Shown here: positions 9,635 through 19,097 of the stretch, in pieces
Position numbering within the stretch: the stretch's first letter is position 1
Layout: every line of letters begins with the position of its first letter
Assembly: GCA_013003715.1 (NCBI GenBank)
Contig: JABDIN010000043.1
Span: forward strand, 1 to 64,000
Length of the DNA stretch: 64,000 nucleotides
Direction: 5' to 3'
Source: Desulfobacteraceae bacterium
GTDB taxonomy: Bacteria; Desulfobacterota; Desulfobacteria; Desulfobacterales; Desulfosarcinaceae
The notes under the pieces: model-generated
Seen by the model: only the letters and a program-made list of their open reading frames with translations
Told to the model about the DNA's origin: nothing
Database searches by the model: none
Position numbers and translations under genes: made by a program

Positions 9635-10507
9635 TCAAATGCCGTATATTGTTTTCAAACCTTTATTGATAAACGGTGCCACAGCAGACAGGTGGCTTTC
9701 GCCTTCCAGGACGACCTCGGTTAGTTCCAGACTCTTATAATTTCTTTCCTTCAAGGTTTTTGCCATCCAACGCATTCCTTCTAACATCCTGGGCTGCAGG
9801 AGTTTGTCAACCGCCTGCTCGCCAATATCGTCTTCAGCAGATCCAACAGACATGAAAACGTTTGCCGCAAGATCCGTGTTGACGCTGGCATATTCTTGTT
9901 CAATGGTATGGAGAATGGCGTTGTCCCACCAAATGGAAGGGCTTCCTATAATGTACCGACTAAAGGTGTCCGGACGCGTTAAAAGAGAAAACAATGCGAA
10001 CAGGCCCCCGAATGAGTCGCCCAGAATCCCGGAATCATTTGATTCCACGGGATAGTTTTGTTCTACAAAGGGTTTAAGTTCATCGCGTATAAAATCTAAA
10101 AAGGACTCTGCGCCCCCCATGATTTTCCGATAATCCGCTTGAGTCAAAAATGAATTTCCTTGTGTCTCCATAAAAGCCGGCCAGACACTAGGGGTATAGT
10201 CCCGCGTGCGCAAGGTCTGCCATTGCTTAAATCCACCGGGATAGCTAATGCCGACGATGATCATTTCATGAATTTCGTTTCCCATGGACAACAATCTGGC
10301 GATTTCCGCCAATGCGCAGAATCCGGCATTGGCATCCAGCATATACAATACAGGGTATTTCCGAACCGATGTTCCCATGGACAGGGGCAGGGAAATAAAA
10401 AGGCTATACTCCTGGTCGACTATGGATGAGGCAAAGTGTCTAAGTTGTGTATTGGGTAGGGTAACTTCCGGGTAGTCGGGCTGATGATTCTCTCCCATAA
10501 TCGACAT
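9635..10507 (-). CDS. Alpha/beta hydrolase, enterochelin-esterase/esterase-D like (paralogue 1)
   Basis: Putative esterase of the PF00756-type alpha/beta hydrolase family, which includes siderophore esterases and S-formylglutathione hydrolase. The nucleophile elbow is GDSFGG (Ser165), the active-site His is probably in GESHLSA near the C terminus, and YPVLYMLDAN is the usual early strand. The ATG at 10507 is preceded by AAGGAG with good spacing, so I prefer it over an upstream in-frame start at 10537. No signal peptide: cytoplasmic. It resembles the gene at 13032-13901 and belongs to the minus-strand hydrolase/transporter group downstream of the TonB-dependent receptor. Ester hydrolysis of an imported ligand is plausible but unproven. 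Confidence 0.82.
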   Translation of the reverse strand: MSIMGENHQPDYPEVTLPNTQLRHFASSIVDQEYSLFISLPLSMGTSVRKYPVLYMLDANAGFCALAEIARLLSMGNEIHEMIIVGISYPGGFKQWQTLRTRDYTPSVWPAFMETQGNSFLTQADYRKIMGGAESFLDFIRDELKPFVEQNYPVESNDSGILGDSFGGLFALFSLLTRPDTFSRYIIGSPSIWWDNAILHTIEQEYASVNTDLAANVFMSVGSAEDDIGEQAVDKLLQPRMLEGMRWMAKTLKERNYKSLELTEVVLEGESHLSAVAPFINKGLKTIYGI

Positions 10508-10741
10508 ATTCACTTCTCCTTTTTTTGGTTTGGCCATTTTTTTGAGGTGGCTTTTAGGGTTTCTATCGGGGATGGCTGAAACCTAAGAATCAATTAAATA
10601 GAGGGATCGGAATGTTTTCCCAACAGCTCACCCTTAATGCCTTGTTGGAGCGAAGCGTAAATCCCGCCGGGGCATATGAATGCCTCGAACCAAAATTCAG
10701 GCATAACTCCCCGACCCCGGAAAAAATTAAGAACTGAAAAA

Positions 10742-12103
10742 TCATTTATTAAGTATCGATGCCCGTTCCGAAAGCGATTCAATCCGCTTTTTGATAATCG
10801 CCTGCCGGTGCCGGTCGATGGGAAAAAACCAGGCGAGTATGGCGACAATGAGAAATAAAATCATGGGTATCGCACCGGCTGTCAGTTTGATCCCTATGAT
10901 TTCTGTGGCAGTGTGGACTTTTGCCGTGGCGTCATATTTAAATAATCCAAGAATCAAGAAACCGACCCCACCACCGATGGCGGCATTCGTTTTCATCACC
11001 AGTTGCCAAAAGCTATAGTATTGGGCGGAACGGCTTATGCCGGATTTAAGGGTGTCATAGTCTATCACATCCCCCAGCATGGACATGGGGCCGACCATAC
11101 CCGAAGCATAAAATGCCATGGCACCGGTATAGATCACCAGCATAAGAATAAAAGCGTTGGGACCGGGTTCAATAAAAAAGATTGCCGGGAAAAAAAGCGC
11201 GCCAATGAAAGAGCCCACCGCCCATACCTTGTGCTTGTTGAACCGTTTCATCATATTCAGCCAAAACGGCATAGCCACTAGAATGATAACAGAGGTAGAT
11301 ATCATGATATACGTATAACTCCCCCCGATGAGTAAATACGTATCAAAAAACAGGAATCCGATGGATCCGAACAACCCACCGGCGAGACCATTGAGAAGAA
11401 AACAGGTAGCCAGATGAACGAACGGCTTATTGTGTATAACTGAAGAATAGAGCTCTTTGAGAGAAGTAGATTCCTTAGTGGAGATATCTTTTGGCTCCGC
11501 AACTAGCCATAGGGGTAAAATTGTTAATGGAGGCAGAATGATGATAATTATCCATGCCACATACTTCATTACCTGGGGAGTAAATTCAGAGGTGGGCAGA
11601 AATGGAAGCAACGGGATTGCTCCAAAAGCAATACTTCCCACAATCATAAAAATCTGCCGGTAGGTAATAATACGCGTCCGTTGGTGATAATCCCGGGACA
11701 ACTCCACCTGCCAGGCCGAATACGGAATGTCCATCATAGTCATAAAGAGGTAAAACAGCATGAACCACACCGTGAAGTAGACAACCCCCACATTTTCAGG
11801 TGGCACAAAGAGTTTATAGGCGCCAAAAAGCAGAAGACAGGATCCAAGAAACATCCAGGGTTTTCGGCGCCCGAATCGCGACCTGGTATGATCCGACAGA
11901 TACCCGATGAGCGGATCGGTAGCTGCATCAAACAATCGTGAAATCATGAGTATCGTTCCAATGACCCCAAGGCTGAGCCCGAAATCTTTGGCATAAATAC
12001 CCGGTAAAATACCATTGATAGGCCCATGCAGTATTGATGTAATAAAAGCAGGAGCAGAGAAAGCCACAAGTCTGGGAGCTGATATTTTTGGTGTATTCCG
12101 CAC
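10742..12103 (-). CDS. GPH-family (glycoside-pentoside-hexuronide) cation symporter, MFS fold
   Basis: Polytopic inner-membrane transporter with about 12 hydrophobic segments and 453 residues. The early sequence DAATDPLIGYLSDHTRSRFGRRKPW is the characteristic GPH/MelB cation-site loop and cytoplasmic motif, and MDIPYSAWQVELSRDYHQRTR is the second family signature. Known members couple Na+ or H+ to sugar or glycoside uptake; some relatives take other organic ligands. It lies between the first esterase and the M55 aminopeptidase on the same strand, so it probably moves the receptor's ligand, or a fragment of it, across the inner membrane. Substrate not deducible. Confidence 0.87.
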   Translation of the reverse strand: MRNTPKISAPRLVAFSAPAFITSILHGPINGILPGIYAKDFGLSLGVIGTILMISRLFDAATDPLIGYLSDHTRSRFGRRKPWMFLGSCLLLFGAYKLFVPPENVGVVYFTVWFMLFYLFMTMMDIPYSAWQVELSRDYHQRTRIITYRQIFMIVGSIAFGAIPLLPFLPTSEFTPQVMKYVAWIIIIILPPLTILPLWLVAEPKDISTKESTSLKELYSSVIHNKPFVHLATCFLLNGLAGGLFGSIGFLFFDTYLLIGGSYTYIMISTSVIILVAMPFWLNMMKRFNKHKVWAVGSFIGALFFPAIFFIEPGPNAFILMLVIYTGAMAFYASGMVGPMSMLGDVIDYDTLKSGISRSAQYYSFWQLVMKTNAAIGGGVGFLILGLFKYDATAKVHTATEIIGIKLTAGAIPMILFLIVAILAWFFPIDRHRQAIIKKRIESLSERASILNK

Positions 12104-12145
12104 AATATTCCTTTCAACGGTTTGAGATCTCAGGTGAATGGCTAT

Positions 12146-12946
12146 TTAATTAACAAACATTAACAATTTCAATACATTAAAATAGTCATCCGTGCTGAAT
12201 GAAATGGTCTTGGTATCCTTCAATACGGCACCCGGATAAAAGGAAGATCTGTAGGCATCCTTAAAGTCCATATACTCGAGTTCTACATCGAAGTATTCCG
12301 GGAGCTCGGGTTTTCGGGCGACGGCGTCCCCTGTCAGGGACATGCGGGCGGCATCCTTGATTTTATCAACGGCCAGTTGCGGATGAATCGAAATCGTTGA
12401 CCCGCCGACACCTCTTTTTACCGGAGCGGTTTCAATCATGGGTTCAAAAACCTTGGCATCGTCGCAGATCCCGTGGTCTCCGGAGATGAACACCACCGGC
12501 ACCTGATGCAAGGCAGCCGTATAGGCATTGATGAGAAATTCGGATGCGAGAGTCCCATTGATGTTGATGGCCGCGAAACTGCGGCTGCTGATGGTATGCG
12601 CCAGGGGATTCCGGTCACTCCCGGCCTTATCATGGTACCCCACCATCATGGCCGCATCGAACGAGTCGTCGATTCCCTCCATCATCAGGTAAGGATGGCC
12701 GCTCCATCCCCGGATGACTTCAACGGGTGTCGGCAGTTCTGAAATGATGATATTCCGGGCAGAATTATGGGCGTCTTTGACCACGATTTCAGTGGCGCCG
12801 GCGTCCAGTGCGCCTTCACAGGAGCCTGCGACCTCCAGGGTCATGCGTTTTTTGAAATAGGAATAGTCCGGATGTTCGTCCGAGCATTCTTTCCAGTCAT
12901 TGACGCCGGCCACTCCTTCAATGTCGGCACTGATAAATACTTTCAT
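12146..12946 (-). CDS. M55-family D-aminopeptidase (DppA-like)
   Basis: Zinc-dependent aminopeptidase related to Bacillus DppA, which removes D-amino acids from the N terminus of peptides. The metal-binding set is visible: Asp8 and Glu10 (ADIEG), His60 (KDAHN), His105 (GYHDKAG) and Glu136 (LASEF), close to the DppA positions 8, 10, 60, 104 and 133. Length 266 residues, close to DppA (about 274). No signal peptide: cytoplasmic. A Shine-Dalgarno-like AAGGAG lies just upstream of the ATG. The GPH symporter and esterases around it suggest that the imported ligand contains a D-residue or a related amide, or that cell-wall peptides are processed. Confidence 0.92.
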   Translation of the reverse strand: MKVFISADIEGVAGVNDWKECSDEHPDYSYFKKRMTLEVAGSCEGALDAGATEIVVKDAHNSARNIIISELPTPVEVIRGWSGHPYLMMEGIDDSFDAAMMVGYHDKAGSDRNPLAHTISSRSFAAININGTLASEFLINAYTAALHQVPVVFISGDHGICDDAKVFEPMIETAPVKRGVGGSTISIHPQLAVDKIKDAARMSLTGDAVARKPELPEYFDVELEYMDFKDAYRSSFYPGAVLKDTKTISFSTDDYFNVLKLLMFVN

Positions 12947-13031
12947 CTGCTCTCCTTGTTATACGCCGGTCCACGGCGTATTTCCGGTCCTCCGGTTCTA
13001 TCCCGTTCAAGAATCCGGGATGCGAACCTGC

Positions 13032-13901
13032 CTATTTGATCGGGCCCCAGAGTTTTCGAAGCCCCCAACTCAATAAAAACGGCGGCACTGAATTATGGGT
13101 TTCACCGGAAAAAATTTTACTGAACAGCGTAAGCGAGGGATAACGGCGAAGGCGAAGGGTCTGGGCCATTCTCACCATGCTGCCCACAAGATCCCCGGCA
13201 GCCGTGAAGATGTTGTCTACTTCCTTCTCGCCGCCACCGAAAAATATCGAGACCGGCAAGTCGTCGTGTGCCGACGCATATGCCTCTTCCATTTTAAATA
13301 TCTCGAATTCACCATCGTTGAGGACAGGACTGCCGCAGATGTATTTGGCAAAGGCACCCGGTTTGGCAAACAGGGCATATCCCACAAACAATCCACCCAG
13401 GGAATGGCCGCAAAGTCCCTGGTCATTTTCGTCCACACGGTAATCCCTTGCCATGGCAGGCATGATCTCATCCGTCAGAAAATCAAGAAACAATGGTGCG
13501 CCGCCGGACTTGAAAACGACACCCACCGGAGACGGCATTAGTTTTTCCATGACCTCCGGACCAAGCCCCTTGAAGGATTGTATTTCATTGGGTCCGAAGT
13601 CGTGGGTTCTTCGCCACCCGAATTCCATGGGGGAAGCCTCACGAGGGCAACCCACAGAGACAATAATCATTTCCGGTATTTCACCACCGGAGGAGAGTAG
13701 CTGTGAAACCCCCACGGCCATCTCAAAACTCAGGGAACCATCCATGAGGTAAAGCGCCGGATATTTCTTTTTTGCATAGTGATAAGACGGTGGCAGGGCG
13801 ATCTGAATTTCATATTCCCGGTCAAGCTTGGATGACGGCATCCGTTGCGGCGGCTCAATGATCATGGTGTGTGGCGGCATATTCGTATTTGAGATACTCA
13901 T
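13032..13901 (-). CDS. Alpha/beta hydrolase, enterochelin-esterase/esterase-D like (paralogue 2)
   Basis: Second esterase of the cluster, 289 residues. It has YPALYLMDGS in the early strand, nucleophile motif GHSLGG with Ser167, and GETHN near the C terminus as the likely catalytic His. It aligns along its length with the protein at 9635-10507 (LDREYEIQIALP versus VDQEYSLFISLP; EIPEMIIVSVG versus EIHEMIIVGIS), so the two arose by duplication. The elbow changed from GDSFGG to GHSLGG, which may mark different specificity. AAAAGGAG before the ATG supports the start. No secretion signal. Confidence 0.82.
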   Translation of the reverse strand: MSISNTNMPPHTMIIEPPQRMPSSKLDREYEIQIALPPSYHYAKKKYPALYLMDGSLSFEMAVGVSQLLSSGGEIPEMIIVSVGCPREASPMEFGWRRTHDFGPNEIQSFKGLGPEVMEKLMPSPVGVVFKSGGAPLFLDFLTDEIMPAMARDYRVDENDQGLCGHSLGGLFVGYALFAKPGAFAKYICGSPVLNDGEFEIFKMEEAYASAHDDLPVSIFFGGGEKEVDNIFTAAGDLVGSMVRMAQTLRLRRYPSLTLFSKIFSGETHNSVPPFLLSWGLRKLWGPIK

Positions 13902-13982
13902 GGGAAAAACTCCTTTTCGTGGGTTGGACTTTTGAATATTAATCCAATTTTTAGCCTCACAGTTTTATATCAGTTCCTTGTT

Positions 13983-15521
13983 CTAAATCCTGATAAATTC
14001 GACATTGAGTGCACGTGGAACACTTATATACATTCTGTCATTTTCAAACTTTATGTTGGGGATGGTTTCGGGAACAACCATGCTGAAAAACATACCATTG
14101 TCGTATTTCAAGAATGGTATTTTACCGATTTTGTTATTACACAGAATCAGTTGATCATTGGTCACCACCACGTCATGAACCGAGTCAAACTCAATACCGA
14201 TATATTTTCCGGCAACCGACCTGTCCCCGGGTTCGAGGGGAACTCGTTTTATCCGTGTACAATTCAGGATATTTCCATTATCATGAATGGATAATTCTCC
14301 AGTTTGGGAAACAGACATTTCTATATCCAACCGAGGAACAGCCAGGGTGCCATCGGTCTTTTCAAAAATCTCCATTTTCATCCCCATGGCGGTCAAAAAA
14401 GTACCATCCTCTGTTTTGGCAATGGGGTAGACTGCAGCCGATTTTTCGATATAATAAGTACCCGACATATCGGTATCCCCATCAACTTTCTCATAATTAG
14501 AACCGTCATCCGGAAGATCGAGGGTGATGTCCAGAACCTTTTTTCCATATTCCTCGGGCAGGAAATCGGCGCTATTTGAAAGGAATACGACCCCCAGATG
14601 ACGATCCGGAATCAATTGAATAAGCGCCCTGTAACCTGAATCCGCCCCACCATGCCGGACGCGTTCGACCCCTTTATACGCATCCAGTTCCAGACCAAAA
14701 CCATACCCGGTTTTATATCCGTTTTTACACACATGGGGCAGAAAAGCCGTGGCCACGATTCCCTTTGGAAAGACCTGAGGATTGAGCAGTTCTTCAGCCC
14801 ATTTCATCATGTCACCAACGGTCGTGAAGAGATTGGTGCTGCCGTATTCGGATTGAAGAATCGGATAATTTGCTACTTCTTCATTGGAACACCGGTAAGC
14901 TTCTGCGCGATTTTTAATCAGCTCGAAATTCTTGTCGTGAATAAACGAGTGGGTCATCCCCAACGGCTCGAATATCGTTTCATCAAGGAATTGTCGAAAT
15001 GATTTACCGGTAACCACCGCCACGATTTCAGCCAACAGGCAATAGGCAAGGTTGTTGTACATGTAGAAGGTGTCCGGTTTAAAGTTCAGAGCCTTTTGTT
15101 TTGCCGTCATGATCAGGCTCAATTCCTGTGTGAAGATATCTTCCATGCCGATGCCATTGATCATCTGGAAGGCGATATTGCTGCGGAGGCCGCTCACATG
15201 GTGCACCATATGTCTCACGGTAATGGTGTGTTCGAACTCCGGAAAGTAGTCGAGATATTGCCGGACCGGTGCATCGGGATCGATTTTCCCCGCTTTAACG
15301 AGCAGCAGAACGGCAAAGGCGGTGAACTGTTTCGTCACTGAACCAACCTGTAAAACGGAATCAAGACTGAGGGGTATTCCATACTCAAGATTCGCCATGC
15401 CGAACGCCTTGGTATATTCCATGTTGCCGTTTCGGGTTATGCCGACAATTACACCGGGTTTGTCTTTTGTCTTAAATCCGCTGAAAATCTGGTCGAGCTT
15501 TTCTTCAATGATTTTATCCAT
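13983..15521 (-). CDS. Serine hydrolase, class C beta-lactamase/D-aminopeptidase (S12) family
   Basis: Penicillin-binding-fold hydrolase. Catalytic motifs are SxxK as SVTK (Ser61-Lys64 from the chosen start), YxN as YNN in FYMYNNLAYC, and a HxG-type third motif in VRHGGADSG. The N-terminal 340 residues are the catalytic domain; the remaining 170 form a beta-rich extension similar in layout to D-aminopeptidase DAP and to esterases of this family. There is no signal peptide, so it is probably cytoplasmic and not a resistance beta-lactamase. I chose the ATG at 15521 because AAGGA lies seven bases upstream; ATG 15539 and TTG 15578 are weaker alternatives. It is the first gene after the receptor on this strand. 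Confidence 0.85.
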   Translation of the reverse strand: MDKIIEEKLDQIFSGFKTKDKPGVIVGITRNGNMEYTKAFGMANLEYGIPLSLDSVLQVGSVTKQFTAFAVLLLVKAGKIDPDAPVRQYLDYFPEFEHTITVRHMVHHVSGLRSNIAFQMINGIGMEDIFTQELSLIMTAKQKALNFKPDTFYMYNNLAYCLLAEIVAVVTGKSFRQFLDETIFEPLGMTHSFIHDKNFELIKNRAEAYRCSNEEVANYPILQSEYGSTNLFTTVGDMMKWAEELLNPQVFPKGIVATAFLPHVCKNGYKTGYGFGLELDAYKGVERVRHGGADSGYRALIQLIPDRHLGVVFLSNSADFLPEEYGKKVLDITLDLPDDGSNYEKVDGDTDMSGTYYIEKSAAVYPIAKTEDGTFLTAMGMKMEIFEKTDGTLAVPRLDIEMSVSQTGELSIHDNGNILNCTRIKRVPLEPGDRSVAGKYIGIEFDSVHDVVVTNDQLILCNNKIGKIPFLKYDNGMFFSMVVPETIPNIKFENDRMYISVPRALNVEFIRI

Positions 15522-15614
15522 CAAGTTGTCCTTGTTCATACCATCTGTAAGTTTAAAGGTTTCGAATCTTTCTCTCAAGGATGAAAAGTCTTCATAGAAT
15601 CACTGAAAACAGCA

Positions 15615-15640
15615 GGGAGATCTCCGAATTGAGATCTCCC
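15615..15640 (-). terminator. Intercistronic hairpin between receptor and serine hydrolase genes
   Basis: Perfect nine-base stem, GGGAGATCT (15615-15623) with AGATCTCCC (15632-15640), loop of eight. Read on the minus strand it follows the receptor stop codon and is followed by TGCTGTTTTC, a poor T-run. It may be a partial terminator or an mRNA-stabilising hairpin that sets receptor expression above that of the downstream hydrolases. Confidence 0.6.
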
Positions 15641-15672
15641 CAGTGGTCTTCCGATCATAGGAATGGTTTATA

Positions 15673-18324
15673 TTAGAAATTATAGGTGAACTGGGCACCG
15701 ATAGTACGCGGAGTGTTGCGCACCCATCCTTGCTGTGGCAGATCATAAGTCCCACGCATTTCCGCCCGTTCATCCGTCACATTATTGGCAAAGATGGAAA
15801 ACCGCCAGTTCTCTTTCATTACACCTGCCCGCAAACCGATGGTTTGATACGAATCCAACACCGTTTCATCTTCGGCAGATGTCTCAATATCCTCAACACG
15901 GTCATCCACATATTGAAAGTCCGCACCGACAAAACCGTTAAGTTCTCCCTTGATGGGAAACGCATAATCGGCAAACAGCGTATAGGTCCACTCCGGTGAA
16001 AACGGAATCGTCGCACCCTTGGGAATGAATCCGGCAGCAATGGGCGTTTCTTTCGAGATTTCCGCTTCATTATAAGCCGCATTGAAACCCAGGGTCAGGC
16101 CGATAAGCGGTTGCGCCAAAAGTTCAAGCTCAACACCGGAGCTTTCGGCTTCACCAGCGTTGACGACAAAGGTCTGGCCCAGGCTGCCCCTATCGAGCAC
16201 CTGGATATCATCCCAGACAATATAATAATAGGCGAGATTTGTCCTGAGCCGGCCGCCCAGCCAGTCGCTCTTGATCCCAACTTCGTAATTATCGGTACTA
16301 TCCGATTTAAATTCGGTGTTTACATCTGCACCACCACCGAAGGCCGCTGCCCTTGCATTGCTGCCGCCGGGACGGATGCCTTGTGTAAACTGGGCATAAA
16401 GCATGGTGGCATCAGTGGGATTATACTTGACTCCCAGCTTATACAGCACATCTTCCTGATCAATATTGCTGATAGTCTCCCCACCCACCAGAGCAAATGG
16501 ATTGGGCGCTTGTCCGGCTGTCAAATACGTGGAGTCTCCATCAATCTCTTCCCGGAACCAACGGGCACCACCGGAAAGCGTAAGCTTTTCGATAAACGTG
16601 TAATCCAGCTCGCCAAACAGGGCGATCTGCTTGGATTCCTGTTTAAAGTCGGAATCAAAGATGGTTTCACCACCCGGGAGTCCAAGATTTGATCGTACGG
16701 AACCGAACTGTTCGTTTCCGAGATACGTTCTGTTATCAATTTTACGTTCACGATAGAACACACCAGCTACCCATTTAAGAGCATCCGTGTCATCGGAAAC
16801 CAGACGAAATTCCTGGCTGAATACCGTGGTATCCAAAGTCATGTCCTGTTCCGTGTAAGGCGAGCTGTCTATAAGTCCCAACATTGAGCCAAAATTAAAA
16901 TTATACCCGGCTATCAATTGATTTGCTAAGCCATTGATGTATGCAAAATCCATCATGGATGAATGTTCCCGGTCAAAATAGGAAGTATTGGATACCAGCG
17001 ACGCCCAGTCCAGATCTAAATCCGCATTGAGGGTATACAGGATATAGTCGTCCTCATACCACTGTTTGTTGGGAGTTTCCCTGAAATACTCCATATCCCC
17101 GTATAAATCGGAATCAAACGCATTCCCACCACCATCCGTGTTCTGGTAGAGAATACCGGGAGTGATTTCCAGTCGAGGAACAGGCTTGAACCGGACCACA
17201 GCACGGATATTTCCGAGTTCGCTGTCATTGGTATCTTTATCACCGGAATTCACATCGTCCGAAAATCCGGCATTGCTGCTGAAGCTTCCGGATAAACGCA
17301 TGGCCAGCTTGTCATCCATCAGGGGCACATTGATCACCCCATTGGTCTGATAATTGAATCCATCGCTCTCTTCTGTCTGGGAACCCACCAATTGGACCTT
17401 GCCTTCAAATTCATCGAACTGGGGCTTTCGGGTGATCAGGCGGACGGTTCCACCGAGAGACCCCTCACCGTATAAGGTGCCCTGGGGTCCCTTGAGTACC
17501 TCGATGCGTTCCACGTCAAACAAGGCCACATCCGGAACAAAACTTGGACTGGATATGGGCGTATCGTCCAGGTAATATCCCACTGTTGCGGAAGAGGTTT
17601 GCTCGCTCGTCAATGTCGTTATACCCCGTATCTGCAGGCTATTCATGCCCATACCCTGAACGGACACCGTAAGTCCGGGGATTCGGTCGGAAAAATCCTC
17701 CATACCCACCGCGGCCATCTCTTCCAGTTTGTCTCCGGTCAAGGCCTGGATACTCATGGGTGTATCCTGGACCTTGGTTTCGCGCTTACTGGCGGTAACA
17801 ACGGTTTCCTCCAGAACAAAATCCTGGCTCAGATCGTCTGAACCGGATTCGCCATCAGCAGATGCAGCAGATGCAGCCGGTGCTTCTGCAAGGAGCACTT
17901 GATCCGGTTGACTGTTTTCCACCAGCGGAGGAGGGCTTTGCGGCTCCTTGGAGTTCAGGTTCCCGGGCTCCCCTGAACCGTTTTTTCGAATGGAAACCGT
18001 TGTATCGCTGGTAAACTCGTATACCAGGCCAGTTCCATCCAGCATGATATCCAGGGCCTGCTCCGGTGTGTATATCCCCGAAATCGCATTCGCTTTTATC
18101 TGTTCAAGATCACTTACCAGGTACATCAGGCTCAGATTTGTCTTTTCTGCAAAGGCATCCAGGGCGCTGACCACCTCCTGTGACGGCAAATCGTATGTTA
18201 TCAGAACATTCTCAGCGGAAACGATTGCCGGCACCATTAGCATAATAGATAGCAAAGCCGTCATCATCATGAGATGCCTGGCTATCCCCATTGTCCGTTT
18301 CTCTGTTTTCTTGCCTCTTTCCAT
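15673..18324 (-). CDS. TonB-dependent outer-membrane receptor with N-terminal STN signalling domain
   Basis: Ligand-gated outer-membrane importer, 883 residues from the ATG at 18324, which has GAGGGAG five bases upstream. A signal peptide covers about the first 37 residues (MMMTALLSIMLMVPAIVSA). The STN/secretin-N domain follows (LITYDLPSQEVVSALDAFAEKTNLSLMYL and IYTPEQALDIMLDGTGLVYEF), which in FecA-type receptors contacts FecR. After a Ser/Pro/Ala-rich linker come a TonB-box-like ETVVTASK, the plug domain (VERIEVLKGPQGTLYGEGSL) and a beta-barrel ending in QFTYNF with the usual terminal Phe. The STN domain ties it to the sigma/FecR pair at 7698-9592. Plug and barrel resemble the large siderophore/vitamin/polymer receptor group; the ligand cannot be named. 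Confidence 0.93.
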   Translation of the reverse strand: MERGKKTEKRTMGIARHLMMMTALLSIMLMVPAIVSAENVLITYDLPSQEVVSALDAFAEKTNLSLMYLVSDLEQIKANAISGIYTPEQALDIMLDGTGLVYEFTSDTTVSIRKNGSGEPGNLNSKEPQSPPPLVENSQPDQVLLAEAPAASAASADGESGSDDLSQDFVLEETVVTASKRETKVQDTPMSIQALTGDKLEEMAAVGMEDFSDRIPGLTVSVQGMGMNSLQIRGITTLTSEQTSSATVGYYLDDTPISSPSFVPDVALFDVERIEVLKGPQGTLYGEGSLGGTVRLITRKPQFDEFEGKVQLVGSQTEESDGFNYQTNGVINVPLMDDKLAMRLSGSFSSNAGFSDDVNSGDKDTNDSELGNIRAVVRFKPVPRLEITPGILYQNTDGGGNAFDSDLYGDMEYFRETPNKQWYEDDYILYTLNADLDLDWASLVSNTSYFDREHSSMMDFAYINGLANQLIAGYNFNFGSMLGLIDSSPYTEQDMTLDTTVFSQEFRLVSDDTDALKWVAGVFYRERKIDNRTYLGNEQFGSVRSNLGLPGGETIFDSDFKQESKQIALFGELDYTFIEKLTLSGGARWFREEIDGDSTYLTAGQAPNPFALVGGETISNIDQEDVLYKLGVKYNPTDATMLYAQFTQGIRPGGSNARAAAFGGGADVNTEFKSDSTDNYEVGIKSDWLGGRLRTNLAYYYIVWDDIQVLDRGSLGQTFVVNAGEAESSGVELELLAQPLIGLTLGFNAAYNEAEISKETPIAAGFIPKGATIPFSPEWTYTLFADYAFPIKGELNGFVGADFQYVDDRVEDIETSAEDETVLDSYQTIGLRAGVMKENWRFSIFANNVTDERAEMRGTYDLPQQGWVRNTPRTIGAQFTYNF

Positions 18325-19097
18325 GGTTCTCCCTCTCAAGATCGCGGTAATTCCGTCCCATTTGATATGCGGTTCAGTGTTTTGTTCCGGCGAAAAATGA
18401 TGCCGGCCACACACCGAAGTATCCGGACATAAACGGATCACGCCCGTGAAACCGCATCGGTATTTGCTGCTTTGCCTGATTCAATGCCGCTTTAAGATCA
18501 TGATGCATCCACCGGTACTACCTGCTGAGAATTGTGAATGCATCGCCATGAGAATTCCGACAAAGTGAGGTGGCAAAATTTCATTTTAAAAGATACCTCC
18601 TTTCCTGAAACTCAGCCGAATACAAATGTCGCAGGGTTAATTGTCATCGTTATTATATGGCGGCTCACATATGATGTACACGGATTTGACTATCCTGAAA
18701 TTGATGGTACACTCCACCGGTACGACTTTTTATCGGTGAATAAAAAGTTTTGTCTTTTTTACTGAACGCACTAACCGCAGGCGCATACACCCAGGCGAAA
18801 ATTATCCGGGTGCCGATGGGATAGGTTTTCTTGATCGCTTGTTAGGATATAACGTAGCGCAACCGATATCGGGTACCTTTTTTATATGGACATCTTTTCA
18901 GACGGCATAAAAATCAATAAATCTCCGGCACAAGACCTAAAATGAGGTACCCTAAATTGGATTTATGCCGTTATATAAGTAGTGCCCGTCCAGAGATGGA
19001 CACCAAGCACGACACTCATGAAGATTAAACTTGACGACACGTAAAAGTGTGAAGGAAATAGTTTTATAAACGGGTATGAAAGGACAGGAAGGGGAAA
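18325..19097. promoter_or_regulatory. 773-base intergenic region between the receptor and the TonB2 operon
   Basis: No gene could be supported here. It should hold the divergent promoters for the receptor (minus) and the TonB system (plus). GGGTACCT lies near 18868 and AGGTACCC near 18943, and GACGGCATAAAAATC (near 18901) is partly complementary to GGATTTATGCCGTTA (near 18959). These may be operator-like or simply chance in AT-rich DNA. I found no clear FecI-type promoter by eye. Confidence 0.4.

Noticed and set aside
13983-15521. Antibiotic-resistance beta-lactamase
   Set aside because: SxxK/YxN motifs are shared by esterases and D-aminopeptidases; there is no signal peptide and the large C-terminal extension does not fit class C enzymes.
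18538-18765. Plus-strand 75-codon frame between the receptor and TonB2 operon
   Set aside because: No ribosome binding site, no recognisable family, AT-rich intergenic composition.
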